Assembly (NCBI GenBank): GCA_030158125.1
Contig: JAOATL010000024.1
Coordinates: 1 to 64,000 of the forward strand
Length of the DNA: 64,000 nt
Reading direction: 5' to 3'
From: Limnohabitans sp.
GTDB lineage: Bacteria > Pseudomonadota > Gammaproteobacteria > Burkholderiales > Burkholderiaceae_C
The position numbers and the translations under genes were made by a program. Positions 18,904 through 29,000 of this stretch are shown in pieces. A model generated the notes under the pieces. That model worked only from the letters and a program-made list of their open reading frames with translations, was not told the origin of the DNA and did not search any database. The first letter of the stretch is position 1. Every line of letters begins with the position of its first letter.

Positions 18904-20802
18904 TTAGGCTACTTTGATCATCTTCTTCAGCACGCTGGCCACACGCGAGGTGTCTTCCGCCACAATCATGCGCACCAAAGCCACCTTGTCGTCGTACGTG
19001 TTGGCCGTGTCCAACATCTCCATGGAGATGCTTGATTTCTTGGGCTTGAGCTTGGCCTTGATGTCTTCCAAAGTTTCGCCTTCGCCCAACTGAATGGCGC
19101 TCATGTCTTCGGGTGACAACTCGCCATCGGACAGCGCCACCTTGGCTGCCGCTGCCGCAGCTTCCGCCGCAGCGGCTTCGGCTTCCAACTCGGCTGGCGT
19201 TTTGAGCAAGCCCAACATGCGCAGCACAGCAGGACGGATCACCATCATGAGGAAGGCCAAGAACATCACGCCCAGCAAACCACTCTTGATGTAGGTTTGC
19301 AAAGATTCGTCTTTGTACCAAGGAATGCTGAGGTCGTACACCGCTTCGGGTTCAAACTTGGCTTGCACCACAGTGACCACGTCGCCGCGTTTTTCGTCGT
19401 AACCCACCACACCTCGCACCAAGTCTTGCATGCGGGTAATTTCTTCTTCGGTATAGGGGTTGGGTGTCGAGGGACCTGCCACGCCTTTGTCATCTTTGGC
19501 GCCTGGTGTTGGCGCGCGCTCATTGATCAGCACCGCCACGCTCAGGCGGTCCACGGTCCCTGTGGCATTTTTGACATGGCGCACCGAGCGGTCGAGTTCG
19601 TAGTTGCGTGTGCTGCGTGCGGTGGTGCTGCTGGCACCGCCGCCGGCACCTGCTGCCGTAGCAGCTGCTGAGTTGGTGGTGGCCGACGGCGCAGGCGGTG
19701 GCGTGTTGGACAAGGTGCCCGGTACGCCTGCCGCTTCTTGCGCAGAGTTCTTGTCTTCACTGACCGCTTCTGATCGTGTTTTGGGACCTTTTTCGCGGGT
19801 GTCAAAGTCTTCGGTGGTGACTTCGGTTTGCGTAAAGTCCATGGCCATGTTCACTTGCGAGCGAACATTGTTGTCACCCACAATGGGTGACAAGATTTGC
19901 ATCACGCGTTGGCGATACACATCTTCCATTTTTTGTTTGTGCGTGCTTTGTGCCGAGGTCAGGCCCAAGGCTGCTGCAGTGCTGGAGTCGGTGATCAACT
20001 TGCCTTGGTTGTCTACCACGGCCACGTTGTCGGGCGTCATGAGGGGCACGCTAGAGGCCACCAAATGCACCAAGGCTTGAACCTGGTTGGGCGACACAGA
20101 GCGGCCTGCGTAAGGCGTGATGATGACCGACGCTTTGGGCGGCGTGCGGTCACGCACAAACACCGACTGCTTGGGCATGGCCAAGTGCACACGCGCTTGT
20201 TGAATGCTGTCAATTTGCATGATGGTGCGCGCCAACTCTTGCTCCATGGCCGAGGTGTAACGCACTTGCTCCATGAACTGGCTGGTGGTCATGGCCGATT
20301 GGTCTTTCAAAGACTCCATGCCCAAGTTGCCAGTTTTGGGAATGCCTTTAGAGGCCAAGAAAATGCGCGCTTCGTGGTACTTGTTGGAAGGCACCGTGAT
20401 TTGACCCGATGCGGGGTCCATCACCGGTTTGAACTCGCTGGCCTTCAATACCTCCATGGCGGTTTGCTGATCGGCCTCGCTCATGTTGACCATGAGAGGG
20501 CGGTAGTTGGGCATGTTGATCCATGCATACAAAAGGGCAAACAGCAGCACAGCCAAACCCATCAAGATGAGGGGCATGGCTTTTTTGACACCTGGCTGCT
20601 GCATCATTTGTTGCATGCCCGCCAACGGACCCGAGGCCACGGCGCCACCTTGGCCCTGACTGCCATGAATGTCCATGCCTGGCGTGAAGGTTGCCAAAGC
20701 ACCGCCCGCGTTGGCGTTGCCGCTGCCGGTGGTGGCAAGCGCGGTGCTGCTCGAGCCCGCGGAGGCGAGTCCGGGCTGAAAGGGAGCTAATGTAGTGGCC
20801 AT
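18904..20802 (-). CDS. fliF: Flagellar MS-ring protein FliF
   Basis: MS-ring/YscJ domain (ELARTIMQIDSIQQARVHLAMPKQSVFVRDRTPPKASVI). Confidence 0.97.
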   Translation of the reverse strand: MATTLAPFQPGLASAGSSSTALATTGSGNANAGGALATFTPGMDIHGSQGQGGAVASGPLAGMQQMMQQPGVKKAMPLILMGLAVLLFALLYAWINMPNYRPLMVNMSEADQQTAMEVLKASEFKPVMDPASGQITVPSNKYHEARIFLASKGIPKTGNLGMESLKDQSAMTTSQFMEQVRYTSAMEQELARTIMQIDSIQQARVHLAMPKQSVFVRDRTPPKASVIITPYAGRSVSPNQVQALVHLVASSVPLMTPDNVAVVDNQGKLITDSSTAAALGLTSAQSTHKQKMEDVYRQRVMQILSPIVGDNNVRSQVNMAMDFTQTEVTTEDFDTREKGPKTRSEAVSEDKNSAQEAAGVPGTLSNTPPPAPSATTNSAAATAAGAGGGASSTTARSTRNYELDRSVRHVKNATGTVDRLSVAVLINERAPTPGAKDDKGVAGPSTPNPYTEEEITRMQDLVRGVVGYDEKRGDVVTVVQAKFEPEAVYDLSIPWYKDESLQTYIKSGLLGVMFLAFLMMVIRPAVLRMLGLLKTPAELEAEAAAAEAAAAAAKVALSDGELSPEDMSAIQLGEGETLEDIKAKLKPKKSSISMEMLDTANTYDDKVALVRMIVAEDTSRVASVLKKMIKVA

Positions 20803-20837
20803 GTTGGGAATCTCTCTGTCGTATCTTTAAATTCGCC

Positions 20838-21209
20838 TTAAACCGGCATGTTCAAAATGTCTTCGTAGGCCTTGAGCACTTTGTTGCGCACCTGCAAAGT
20901 GGCTTCAAAACTCAATGACGATTTCTGCATGCTCAGCACCACATCGGTCAGTGGCACGCCATCGCCGCGCTCGTACGAGGCCGCAATCTTGGTGGCATCC
21001 ATTTGCGCCGTGTTGACCTTCTCAACCGTTTGGCGCACCAAGTCGCCAAAGCCAGAAGGGCCGTGTGTACTTTGCGAACCGCTCAAACCTTGGAGGCCGC
21101 CCACCTTGTTGCCATCGTCGTCCATGCCGCCAGCGGCTTGTGACTGATAAGAGCGCAGGGTTTGCAACATCGATTGAATGTTGCTTTGTGAATTGATTTT
21201 GTCGATCAT
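20838..21209 (-). CDS. fliE: Flagellar hook-basal body complex protein FliE
   Basis: Small rod protein upstream of fliF; LSFEATLQVRNKVLKAYEDILNMPV; start set to MIDKINSQS. Confidence 0.93.
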   Translation of the reverse strand: MIDKINSQSNIQSMLQTLRSYQSQAAGGMDDDGNKVGGLQGLSGSQSTHGPSGFGDLVRQTVEKVNTAQMDATKIAASYERGDGVPLTDVVLSMQKSSLSFEATLQVRNKVLKAYEDILNMPV

Positions 21210-21220
21210 GTGTGTTCCCC

Positions 21221-22732
21221 TTAAGCCGCCCAAGCCATGGCGCTGTTTTCAGCTTTGAGCTTGGCCAGCTTGTAGCGCAAGGTGCGTGGGCTGATGCCCA
21301 ACTTGGCAGCCGCTTCCATGCGGCTCTCGGTGGTTTGAATGGCAGCCAAAATCATTTGGTGCTCGCTGGTTTTGACAGCCTCTTGCAAATTGGAGGCAAT
21401 GACCGCACTGTCTTCAGTGGCGCTGGTGTCGGGGTAGCGCAAAGCCTCGGTGGGCATGTGGAAGCTGGCCACAGGTGCAGGCGGTGCAACAGGTGTTGCC
21501 ACCAACTCTTGCGACAAATGCAGTTGCATGTCGGCCGCATCGTCAAACATCAAATGATGCGCTTCAATGTGCTGGTCGGCGCACAGCACCACAGCGCGTT
21601 GCACCACGTTTTCTAGTTCGCGCACATTGCCTGGCCATGGATAGGCCAAGAGCTGCGCTTGTGCTTCGTCACTCAAGGTGAACTCTTGTGCATTGGGTGC
21701 ATGGCGCAACAACAAGCTGGCCACCAAAGGCAAGATGTCGCCTTGGCGCTCGCGCAAGGGTGGCACGCGCAGTTTGAAGGTGCTGATGCGGAAATACAAA
21801 TCTTCTCGGAACTGGCGCTCGGCAATGGCCACGCGCAGGTCCTTGTTGGTGGCGGCAATCACGCGCACATCCAAAGCCACTTGGCGCTCAGAACCCAAAC
21901 GTGTCAGCAAACGCTCTTGCAACACCCGCAGCAACTTGGCTTGCAAGTGCAAAGGCATCTCGCCAATTTCATCCAAAAACAAAGTGCCGCCTTGGGCTTG
22001 TTCAAACAAACCCTTGAATTCTTTTTGTGCGCCAGTGAACGCGCCTTTTTCGTGGCCGAACAACATGTCGTCAATCAGTTGCTCTGGCAAGGCTGCACAG
22101 TTCAAACCAACGAAGGGGCCACGTGCGCGTTTAGAAGACTCGTGCAACACACGCGCCAAAATTTCTTTACCAGCACCTGTGGGGCCTTCGATGAGGGCCG
22201 TGACGTTGGCTTGTGCCACACGTTGGGCCAAGGCCAATAAGTGACGGCTGGCAGGGTCCACGTACACCACGCTCTTTTGGGGAGTAGCCGCTGCAACCAC
22301 TTCTGTAGGAGGCGCCATGCGTGCAACCATCGAGGCGGCAGAAGAAGACAAACGCAAAGCCTGAATGGCTTGATGCGCCATTTGCCATGAACCCGCAGAC
22401 CAATCGTCGGTGGCCAACACATGGGCAGCACCTTGGCGCATGGCTTGTACGGCCAGTTCTAAGTGGCGGCGATCGACGCGGCAGACCATGGGCACAGAAA
22501 AGCCAGCACGCAGCATCAGCGTTTGGCAGCTTTTGAGCAAATCCAAAGTGGTGTCGTGCCGAATGACCAGGGCCATCGTTTGACCATGGCTTAAAGCCGA
22601 TTGAAGTTCGTCAAGCGTGTTAATGCAGCGGATTGCCAAACCCGCGTCGGTTAACTGGGCGTGCTCAGGCGCGTCGAGAGGCTGGACGGGGTCCAGCCAC
22701 AGAACTTGTTGCGCAGTATGTAAAGAGCTCAT
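21221..22732 (-). CDS. Sigma-54-dependent flagellar regulator, FleR/FlrC-like
   Basis: Walker A EGPTGAGKEI, GAFTGAQKEFKGLFEQAQGGTLFLDEIGEM, Fis-type C-terminal HTH; degenerate N-terminal receiver-like region. Confidence 0.88.
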   Translation of the reverse strand: MSSLHTAQQVLWLDPVQPLDAPEHAQLTDAGLAIRCINTLDELQSALSHGQTMALVIRHDTTLDLLKSCQTLMLRAGFSVPMVCRVDRRHLELAVQAMRQGAAHVLATDDWSAGSWQMAHQAIQALRLSSSAASMVARMAPPTEVVAAATPQKSVVYVDPASRHLLALAQRVAQANVTALIEGPTGAGKEILARVLHESSKRARGPFVGLNCAALPEQLIDDMLFGHEKGAFTGAQKEFKGLFEQAQGGTLFLDEIGEMPLHLQAKLLRVLQERLLTRLGSERQVALDVRVIAATNKDLRVAIAERQFREDLYFRISTFKLRVPPLRERQGDILPLVASLLLRHAPNAQEFTLSDEAQAQLLAYPWPGNVRELENVVQRAVVLCADQHIEAHHLMFDDAADMQLHLSQELVATPVAPPAPVASFHMPTEALRYPDTSATEDSAVIASNLQEAVKTSEHQMILAAIQTTESRMEAAAKLGISPRTLRYKLAKLKAENSAMAWAA

Positions 22733-22773
22733 TGCTTTCTGGTGCCTCATGTGCATAGGAATGCATGAGTAGT

Positions 22774-22789
22774 AGCAATGGCCGTGCCA
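22774..22789 (-). promoter_or_regulatory. Sigma-54 promoter upstream of fleR-like/fliE operon
   Basis: TGGCACGGCCATTGCT on minus strand; GG-N10-GC spacing. Confidence 0.85.
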
Positions 22790-22986
22790 TGTTAAATTGA
22801 ATACTTATGAAGTATGAAAACAAGGATTTTCGTCAATTTACCGACAGTAATACAGGGCTTTGGGCAAACCCAAGCCACACGCCAAAGCACGCAAGACACA
22901 GTCTGCGAGCAAGTTGGCGTGAAACCGCCAGCGCTTGAAACTCAGGGTTTCAAACGCCAGCGTCTCCGCTAGTAGGAAGATAGGTC

Positions 22987-25149
22987 TTAGCCTTGCAACA
23001 GTTTGAGCACTGTCTGTTGCGACGTATTGGCTTGTGCCAACACCGCAGTAGCGGCTTGCTGCATGATTTGTGTACGGGCCAACTCGGTAGAGGCCTTGGC
23101 GTAATCTGCATCTTCAATTTGACTGCGTGATGATTCAGAGTTCATGACCACGTTGGTCAAGTTGTCGATCACGTGTGTCAAACGGTTCATCACCGCACCC
23201 ATGGTGGCGCGTGTAGCGGCAATGCGATCCAAAGACTTGTTCACGTTCATGATCACGTCATTGGCCGATTGCACAGTCAACAAATTGGTTGGTGCTTTGT
23301 CGCTGGTAATGGGACCTGTGATGTCACCGTTTTTACCAAAGTCAGCCAAGTCAATTGAAATAAGTTGGTTGGCTGCAGGGCCTACTTGGAAGTTTAAGCG
23401 ACCAATGTTTTTTGCCATCACTGCGCCTGGCATAAATCCTAACGCACTTAGGTTTGTATACGTTGGATCTTTGGCAGCCAGCTGAACTGTAGACCTAAAT
23501 CCTGTTGTACCAGTTACCAAAGAGCCGGTTGGCTTCAATGCAGCGGTGGGAGATGTAAACGTTAATGAAGTGTCACTTGAAGGCAATACGTAAACTGCAT
23601 CCGCACCTCCTGGATACGTAGCCGTTGTCAAAGCAGTAACAGCTGCAGTTGAGTTAGCACTCATTGTGACTGTTGTCCCAGAAATGCTGAGAATTGTTGT
23701 GGTTGCCGGGATGCCTGCACCCGTAATAGCCATGCCAGGTACCAAACCGACAACATCAGCTGTACTCAATGTCAGCGTGGCTGCACCGCTTACGTTGGTC
23801 ACAGCTTTGTTGGCATGGTCTGTGGCTGTAAAAGCAACAGTGGAGTTTGCTAAACCATTGATGGCATCCTTAAAAGCTGTAGCAGAAAGTGCTGCTGTTG
23901 CTCCAACTGTATAGGTTGAATTTTTCCCGGCAAATGTAAAACCAACTGTAGGCGCAGGCGTTGCTGCACTGATCGGGAAAGTATATTGGTTGTGAGTAGA
24001 CGTAACGATTTCAGTAGGATAAGAATTAACGCCAGGATTGATCGTAAATTCTTTGTCGGAATTTAAAGTCACTGAGCCATATACTGTTGATGCTTTCACT
24101 GAACCGGTTCCAGTCGCACTGGCAGCTGCTGCACTTGACATACCCGTTACACCAGCAGGATCTGAAGTGGTGGCAGTATTCATTCCCAAGCCAAAGTCAG
24201 AACCAACCGCCACGCTACCGTCATACCAGACCGATAAATTTCGACCATCTGTCGTTGTCAATGTCAAACCACCGTTGCCTGGATCGCCCGCAATGACGCC
24301 ATGTTGTGCTGTTTTAGCATTGATGGAGTTCATCACATAAGCACGTCGTTCTGCTTCTGTCTGTCCAGATGTCAAACTCAGGCTAACTTTTGTGCCGTTG
24401 ATGAATAAATCTGTCTGAATTGAGTTGGTTGAAATGGTGGTTTTTGCACCTTTGATCTCAGCACCATTTGCTGTTGCTGAAACACCAGTTTGTGCCAATT
24501 TTTTATTGATTGCTGCTGCAATGGCAATGGCACTACCTGCAGCGTTGCTTGAGGCGGCTACTAAATTGCTCTTGGTGTCGTCAACTGCAGAAGATGCATT
24601 GATTTCATATTCATTGGCACCAATCAATAACTTCATATCACCCTCAGCCAAAACCTTACCGGTACCTGCTGGCAATACTGCTGCACGATCAGTGGTTTCA
24701 ACCTTAGGTGAACCGACCGGCAAACCTGCCTTGCCGTTCAAAATTGGAAAGCCATTCCACTCGTGCATTTCAGACACACGCACAATCTCTTGCTTGAGCT
24801 GTTGGAACTCTTGGTCCAAGTAGCTACGCTGATCGCTGGAGTATGTGGAGTTGGCAGATTGCACAGCCAATTCACTCATGCGTTGCAGCATGTTGGTGAT
24901 CTCTTGCGTGGCACCCTCAGCCGTTTGAATCATGGAGATCGCATCACCGGCATTTCGAATAGACTGGTTCAAGCCTTGGATGTTTTGAGTCATCCGAGCG
25001 GCAATGGCCAATCCAGCGGCATCATCTTTAGAGGAGTTGATGCGCTTGCCAGTTGAAAGCTGTTGCATGGCCACTTCACTCGCGCGATTCGAGTTTTTAA
25101 GGGCGGCTTGTGTATACAAGGCTTTAACGTTGGTGTTAATGACGGTCAT
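22987..25149 (-). CDS. fliC: Flagellin with large central domain (720 aa)
   Basis: N-terminus MTVINTNVKALYTQAALKNSNRASEVAMQQLSTGKRINSSKDDAAGLAIAARM; C-terminus ADYAKASTELARTQIMQQAATAVLAQANTSQQTVLKLLQG. Confidence 0.97.
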   Translation of the reverse strand: MTVINTNVKALYTQAALKNSNRASEVAMQQLSTGKRINSSKDDAAGLAIAARMTQNIQGLNQSIRNAGDAISMIQTAEGATQEITNMLQRMSELAVQSANSTYSSDQRSYLDQEFQQLKQEIVRVSEMHEWNGFPILNGKAGLPVGSPKVETTDRAAVLPAGTGKVLAEGDMKLLIGANEYEINASSAVDDTKSNLVAASSNAAGSAIAIAAAINKKLAQTGVSATANGAEIKGAKTTISTNSIQTDLFINGTKVSLSLTSGQTEAERRAYVMNSINAKTAQHGVIAGDPGNGGLTLTTTDGRNLSVWYDGSVAVGSDFGLGMNTATTSDPAGVTGMSSAAAASATGTGSVKASTVYGSVTLNSDKEFTINPGVNSYPTEIVTSTHNQYTFPISAATPAPTVGFTFAGKNSTYTVGATAALSATAFKDAINGLANSTVAFTATDHANKAVTNVSGAATLTLSTADVVGLVPGMAITGAGIPATTTILSISGTTVTMSANSTAAVTALTTATYPGGADAVYVLPSSDTSLTFTSPTAALKPTGSLVTGTTGFRSTVQLAAKDPTYTNLSALGFMPGAVMAKNIGRLNFQVGPAANQLISIDLADFGKNGDITGPITSDKAPTNLLTVQSANDVIMNVNKSLDRIAATRATMGAVMNRLTHVIDNLTNVVMNSESSRSQIEDADYAKASTELARTQIMQQAATAVLAQANTSQQTVLKLLQG

Positions 25150-25247
25150 GAGAATCTCCTAATGGGGCGAGTGGCAAGGTATTGCGTTGGTTTGCTTGGT
25201 GGCAACACGTTGCCGCTTTGATTGCCGTTAGTTCAATTACTAATAAA

Positions 25248-25715
25248 TTAGTTGGTTAAGGTGGATGCAGGCATGGCATCTTGAACTGCGGCCATTGCAT
25301 TGCGTTCTTGAATCAAGGTGACATCGTTAGGCCACTTTTGAAGAGCAGTCTCAAGCACTTGGTGTGCTTCGGCCACATCCAGGTTGCATGCCAATGCACG
25401 TGCCAACATCTGGTAAGTCATGGGTTGAACACGATCAACTTGGACGGCCACCAGGTCTTGCAAAATTTCGACAGCAAGTGGCCAGTCTTCTCGCGTAATG
25501 GCCAAGAGGCCAGAAATTGCCAGAATGTCTTCACTTAAGGGATACAAAGCCAAACCAGCTTCTGCTAAGGCTTGTGCCAGGTCGGGTTGGTCTTGTGCCA
25601 CAAGGTATTGAATGCCCAGGCGAAAATCCACTGGTGTAAAGCGTGAAACTTCTTTGAGGTTCAAAGATTGTTCTGCGACCAAGTGTTGCATGGCCTGTTG
25701 TAATTCAATGTGCAT
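25248..25715 (-). CDS. TPR-like protein (type III secretion chaperone-like fold possible)
   Basis: Helical repeats (ALAEAGLALYPLSEDILAISGLLAITREDWPLAVEIL...); directly upstream of the flagellin gene. Confidence 0.6.
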   Translation of the reverse strand: MHIELQQAMQHLVAEQSLNLKEVSRFTPVDFRLGIQYLVAQDQPDLAQALAEAGLALYPLSEDILAISGLLAITREDWPLAVEILQDLVAVQVDRVQPMTYQMLARALACNLDVAEAHQVLETALQKWPNDVTLIQERNAMAAVQDAMPASTLTN

Positions 25716-25789
25716 GTCGAGCTCCTTTAGTGAATGAACACCAGCAAAGTGAATGAAATCAACGCTGCTGATGCGAATGCAGGGTATTT

Positions 25790-25805
25790 AGCAAGAGGTG
25801 TGCCA
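25790..25805 (-). promoter_or_regulatory. Sigma-54 promoter upstream of TPR gene and flagellin 1
   Basis: TGGCACACCTCTTGCT on minus strand; GG-N10-GC. Confidence 0.85.
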
Positions 25806-26042
25806 GCTTTAAATTGCCACTTTGTGTCGGAAGATTGACTGAAAGTGGCAGGTGGTTGCCGGAAATGAAGGGAAAACGGCAAAAACGGCAAGAATTGAGC
25901 GCATTTGGCTTGAACTAGCACTTCAATGTTGAGTAGCAATGAGAAAGTCAAAAAAAGTCGGTACTTCTTGGGCATTGATCTTGCTATGACGAACTAAAGA
26001 GTAAACAAACTCTTAGCTTGTAAAAATTTAAGGTGAAGACTA

Positions 26043-29000
26043 ATGAAGATCAATCAAGATACATTGAAGACAATTGAAAAATTGCTACATTCAGAACGGC
26101 ATATTGAGGTCATCAATAAGTACTCTGCAATTGATTTCGAGAGCAAAGGGATAAATGCAAATATTAGTTCACTGTTTCATAAATTGATAGCGGCCAGTTT
26201 CAACGCCACTGGACAAAAAAAGGAAGCTCTTAAAAGATACCTACTAGCAGAGAGTTTGAATCAACAAGACTCAGAAATAAAGTCGAATATTGCAGGTATC
26301 TACTTTGATATAGATGAGTATTTGCAAGCTGAAGAATATTATGAAAAGGCTTTAAACATTCATCCAAAAAATGCCAACATTTTACTAAACAAGGGTGTAT
26401 TGCTTCAGCATTTAAAAAGATTCCAAGAAGCTTTAAATCTATATGATAAAGCCATAGAAAACTCACCTAGATTTGTAAGGGCGATTAACAATAAAGCGGC
26501 AATACTTGATCATATAGGTCAATACGAATTGGCAGAAGCCACTTATAAAAAAGCACTTTTGATAGAATCCAAGAACATTGAAGTTTTAAATAATTTGGGA
26601 AGTATTAATAGAAAAAGAAATCCAGTAGAGGCTTTGAATTATTATGAAAAAGTATTAAAGATAGATGCAAAGAACATAATTGTTAACTTTAATAAGGCAA
26701 ATGTCTTGCAAGACATGGGTGATTATGATGAGGCCGTTAAATTTTATGAGAAATGCAAAAATGATGGACTGGATGTAAGTGGCTTATATGTTGGATTGGC
26801 AACGACCTATCAACATAAAGGACAGCATGATTTGGCATTTGAAAATTATAAAAAGGCTTTAGCAAAAGAGCCTGAAAATTTGAAAATATTGTCGGGCTTA
26901 ATTTTTGGAATTAATCATAATGACAATATTCATCCTAATATTTTAAAGCAGTACTATAAACGTTACGATGAACTTTTAAAAATTAAATTCAGTCATGAAA
27001 TACATCGACATAATAGAACTAATGGGGTTAAGCATAAGCTGAAGATTGGATTTGTTTCTGCTGATTTTTGGAATCATGCAATCATGTTTTTCATACGAGG
27101 AATTATTGAAGCGCTTTCCAATTATGATGATTTAGAGTTATACGGCTATTACAATAATTCAATCAATGACTTTGCAACAATGAGGTTGATGAGTTATTTC
27201 AAAGCTTGGCGAGAAATTGAGACATTGGATGATGTATCAGTTAAGCACTTGATTGTAAAAGATGAAATAGACATACTTATTGATTTATCGGGCCATACAT
27301 CTGGAGAAAGATTGGCTGTATTTGCCATGAAGGCTGCACCTATTCAGATGTCTTGGGCTGGTTTTCCTGGTTCAACTGGCTTAAGTAGTATTGATTACTA
27401 CATTGCAGATGAAAACTTTTTCCCAAATAGTTCTTGTGCAGATCAATTTACTGAGGCGATCGTAAAAATTCCATATGTGAATTTTGAGCCGCCAGCAAAC
27501 CTCCCTATTATCAAAAAATTACCAGCATTAGAAAAAGGCTATGTAACTTTTGGAAGTTTTAATAGAACGAATAAAATAAGTCGTGATTGCGTTAATTTAT
27601 GGGCGAAAATTTTAAAAAATTCAAAATCAAGATTTGTAATTGGTGGCTTACCTCCTAAATTAAAAATAAATCAAATTAAGCAGTGGTTTGAAGAGGAGGG
27701 CGTAGACAATGCCTTAATTGACTATCATTCAGTAATGCCATTAAGAGAATTAATGGAATTGATAAATAATGAAGTCGATATTTGCCTTGATAGTTTCCCC
27801 TATGGCGGTGGTACTACTAGTTGGCTTATGTTAACTGCAGGGGTGCCAACAATTACACTTCAGGGAAAATTGCCAGTCTCTAGACAAGGTGCATCCATTC
27901 TTAAATGGTTAAACCTTGAGGAGTACATTGCGTTAAGTGAGGATGAATATTATTTAATTGCAACTGCAATCGAAAAAGACTTGGAGAAATTGAATCATAT
28001 TAGATTAAATTTACGCTCTAATTTCAATAGTTCAAATGTATCAAAGCCAAAATTAGCAGCAGCTTCATTGGTAAGTTTATTTAGAAAAGCTTCGACCGAA
28101 TTTCATTCAAATAATGAAAAGGAGCTGGTAGTTGATGTTGCAGAAGCAAAATCAATTTATAAAGTCAATAACTTAAAACGTTTAATGTTTGCTCAATACA
28201 GATCGGGCAATTTAAACGCGTGTATAAGAACGGCAGATAAAATATTGGAATATGAAAGCCATAACTTGACAGCCCTTAAGCTTAAAGGTTCTATAGCTTT
28301 ATATCATGGGGACTATGAAAAAGGAACTTCGATTTTGTCTGCATCAATAGACTTCTTAGATGAAGAAGCCATTAATAATTTAATAGTTGGCTTTCAAAAG
28401 ATGGGGTTGAATGATGTAGCAAAAAAACTGTTGCGAAAAACTATAAGCCAGAATGTTGATTTTTCAAATTTAAAAATGACTTATCTTGGGTTGGTTGATT
28501 TGGAGGAGATGGATTTCTATCCCTTGAGTGAAACTTTAAACCTAATTAAAAATTTAGACCAATTCAGAATTTTATACGAACGCTTGTATCAATATGATTC
28601 ATTTAGATCTGATTTATATGCCAATGCCCTATTTAAAAAAGCTGAGGATTTTCAGTTATTTGTAGATTTTGACTATTACCGGCATACTATTTTGCTTTTT
28701 AGAATAGCCAAATATGATGAGGCTTTGGAAGCAATCAATAAAATACATGAAGAAAGCATTTATAAAAATATAGCACTTCTTCTTTATAAAATAAAGACTC
28801 ATGATGAAGATGGAATGAATGATTTATTTTCAAATCTATCGTCGCTCAATTATCTTCATCCACATTTAGGAAAAGCTTTGATTGAATATTGTATTTATAA
28901 GAATGATTTAAATTCCGCAAAAGAATTTACAGACATTTATTCGAATAATATTGATAATAATTTTGAATTTAAACTATTGAGAGTCGATATTTATCTGCTA

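Noticed and set aside
18313-20790. Plus-strand ORFs (240 and 297 aa) opposite fliG/fliF
   Set aside because: His/Gly/Gln-rich shadow frames of genuine flagellar genes.
25150-25247. Possible sigma-28 promoter directly upstream of flagellin 1 (TCAAAGCG...GCCACCAA)
   Set aside because: Spacing is off by one and both elements match consensus poorly.
25727-25975. 82-aa minus-strand ORF upstream of the TPR gene
   Set aside because: Overlaps the sigma-54 promoter region at 25790-25805, has no recognisable domain, and is more likely non-coding leader/intergenic sequence.
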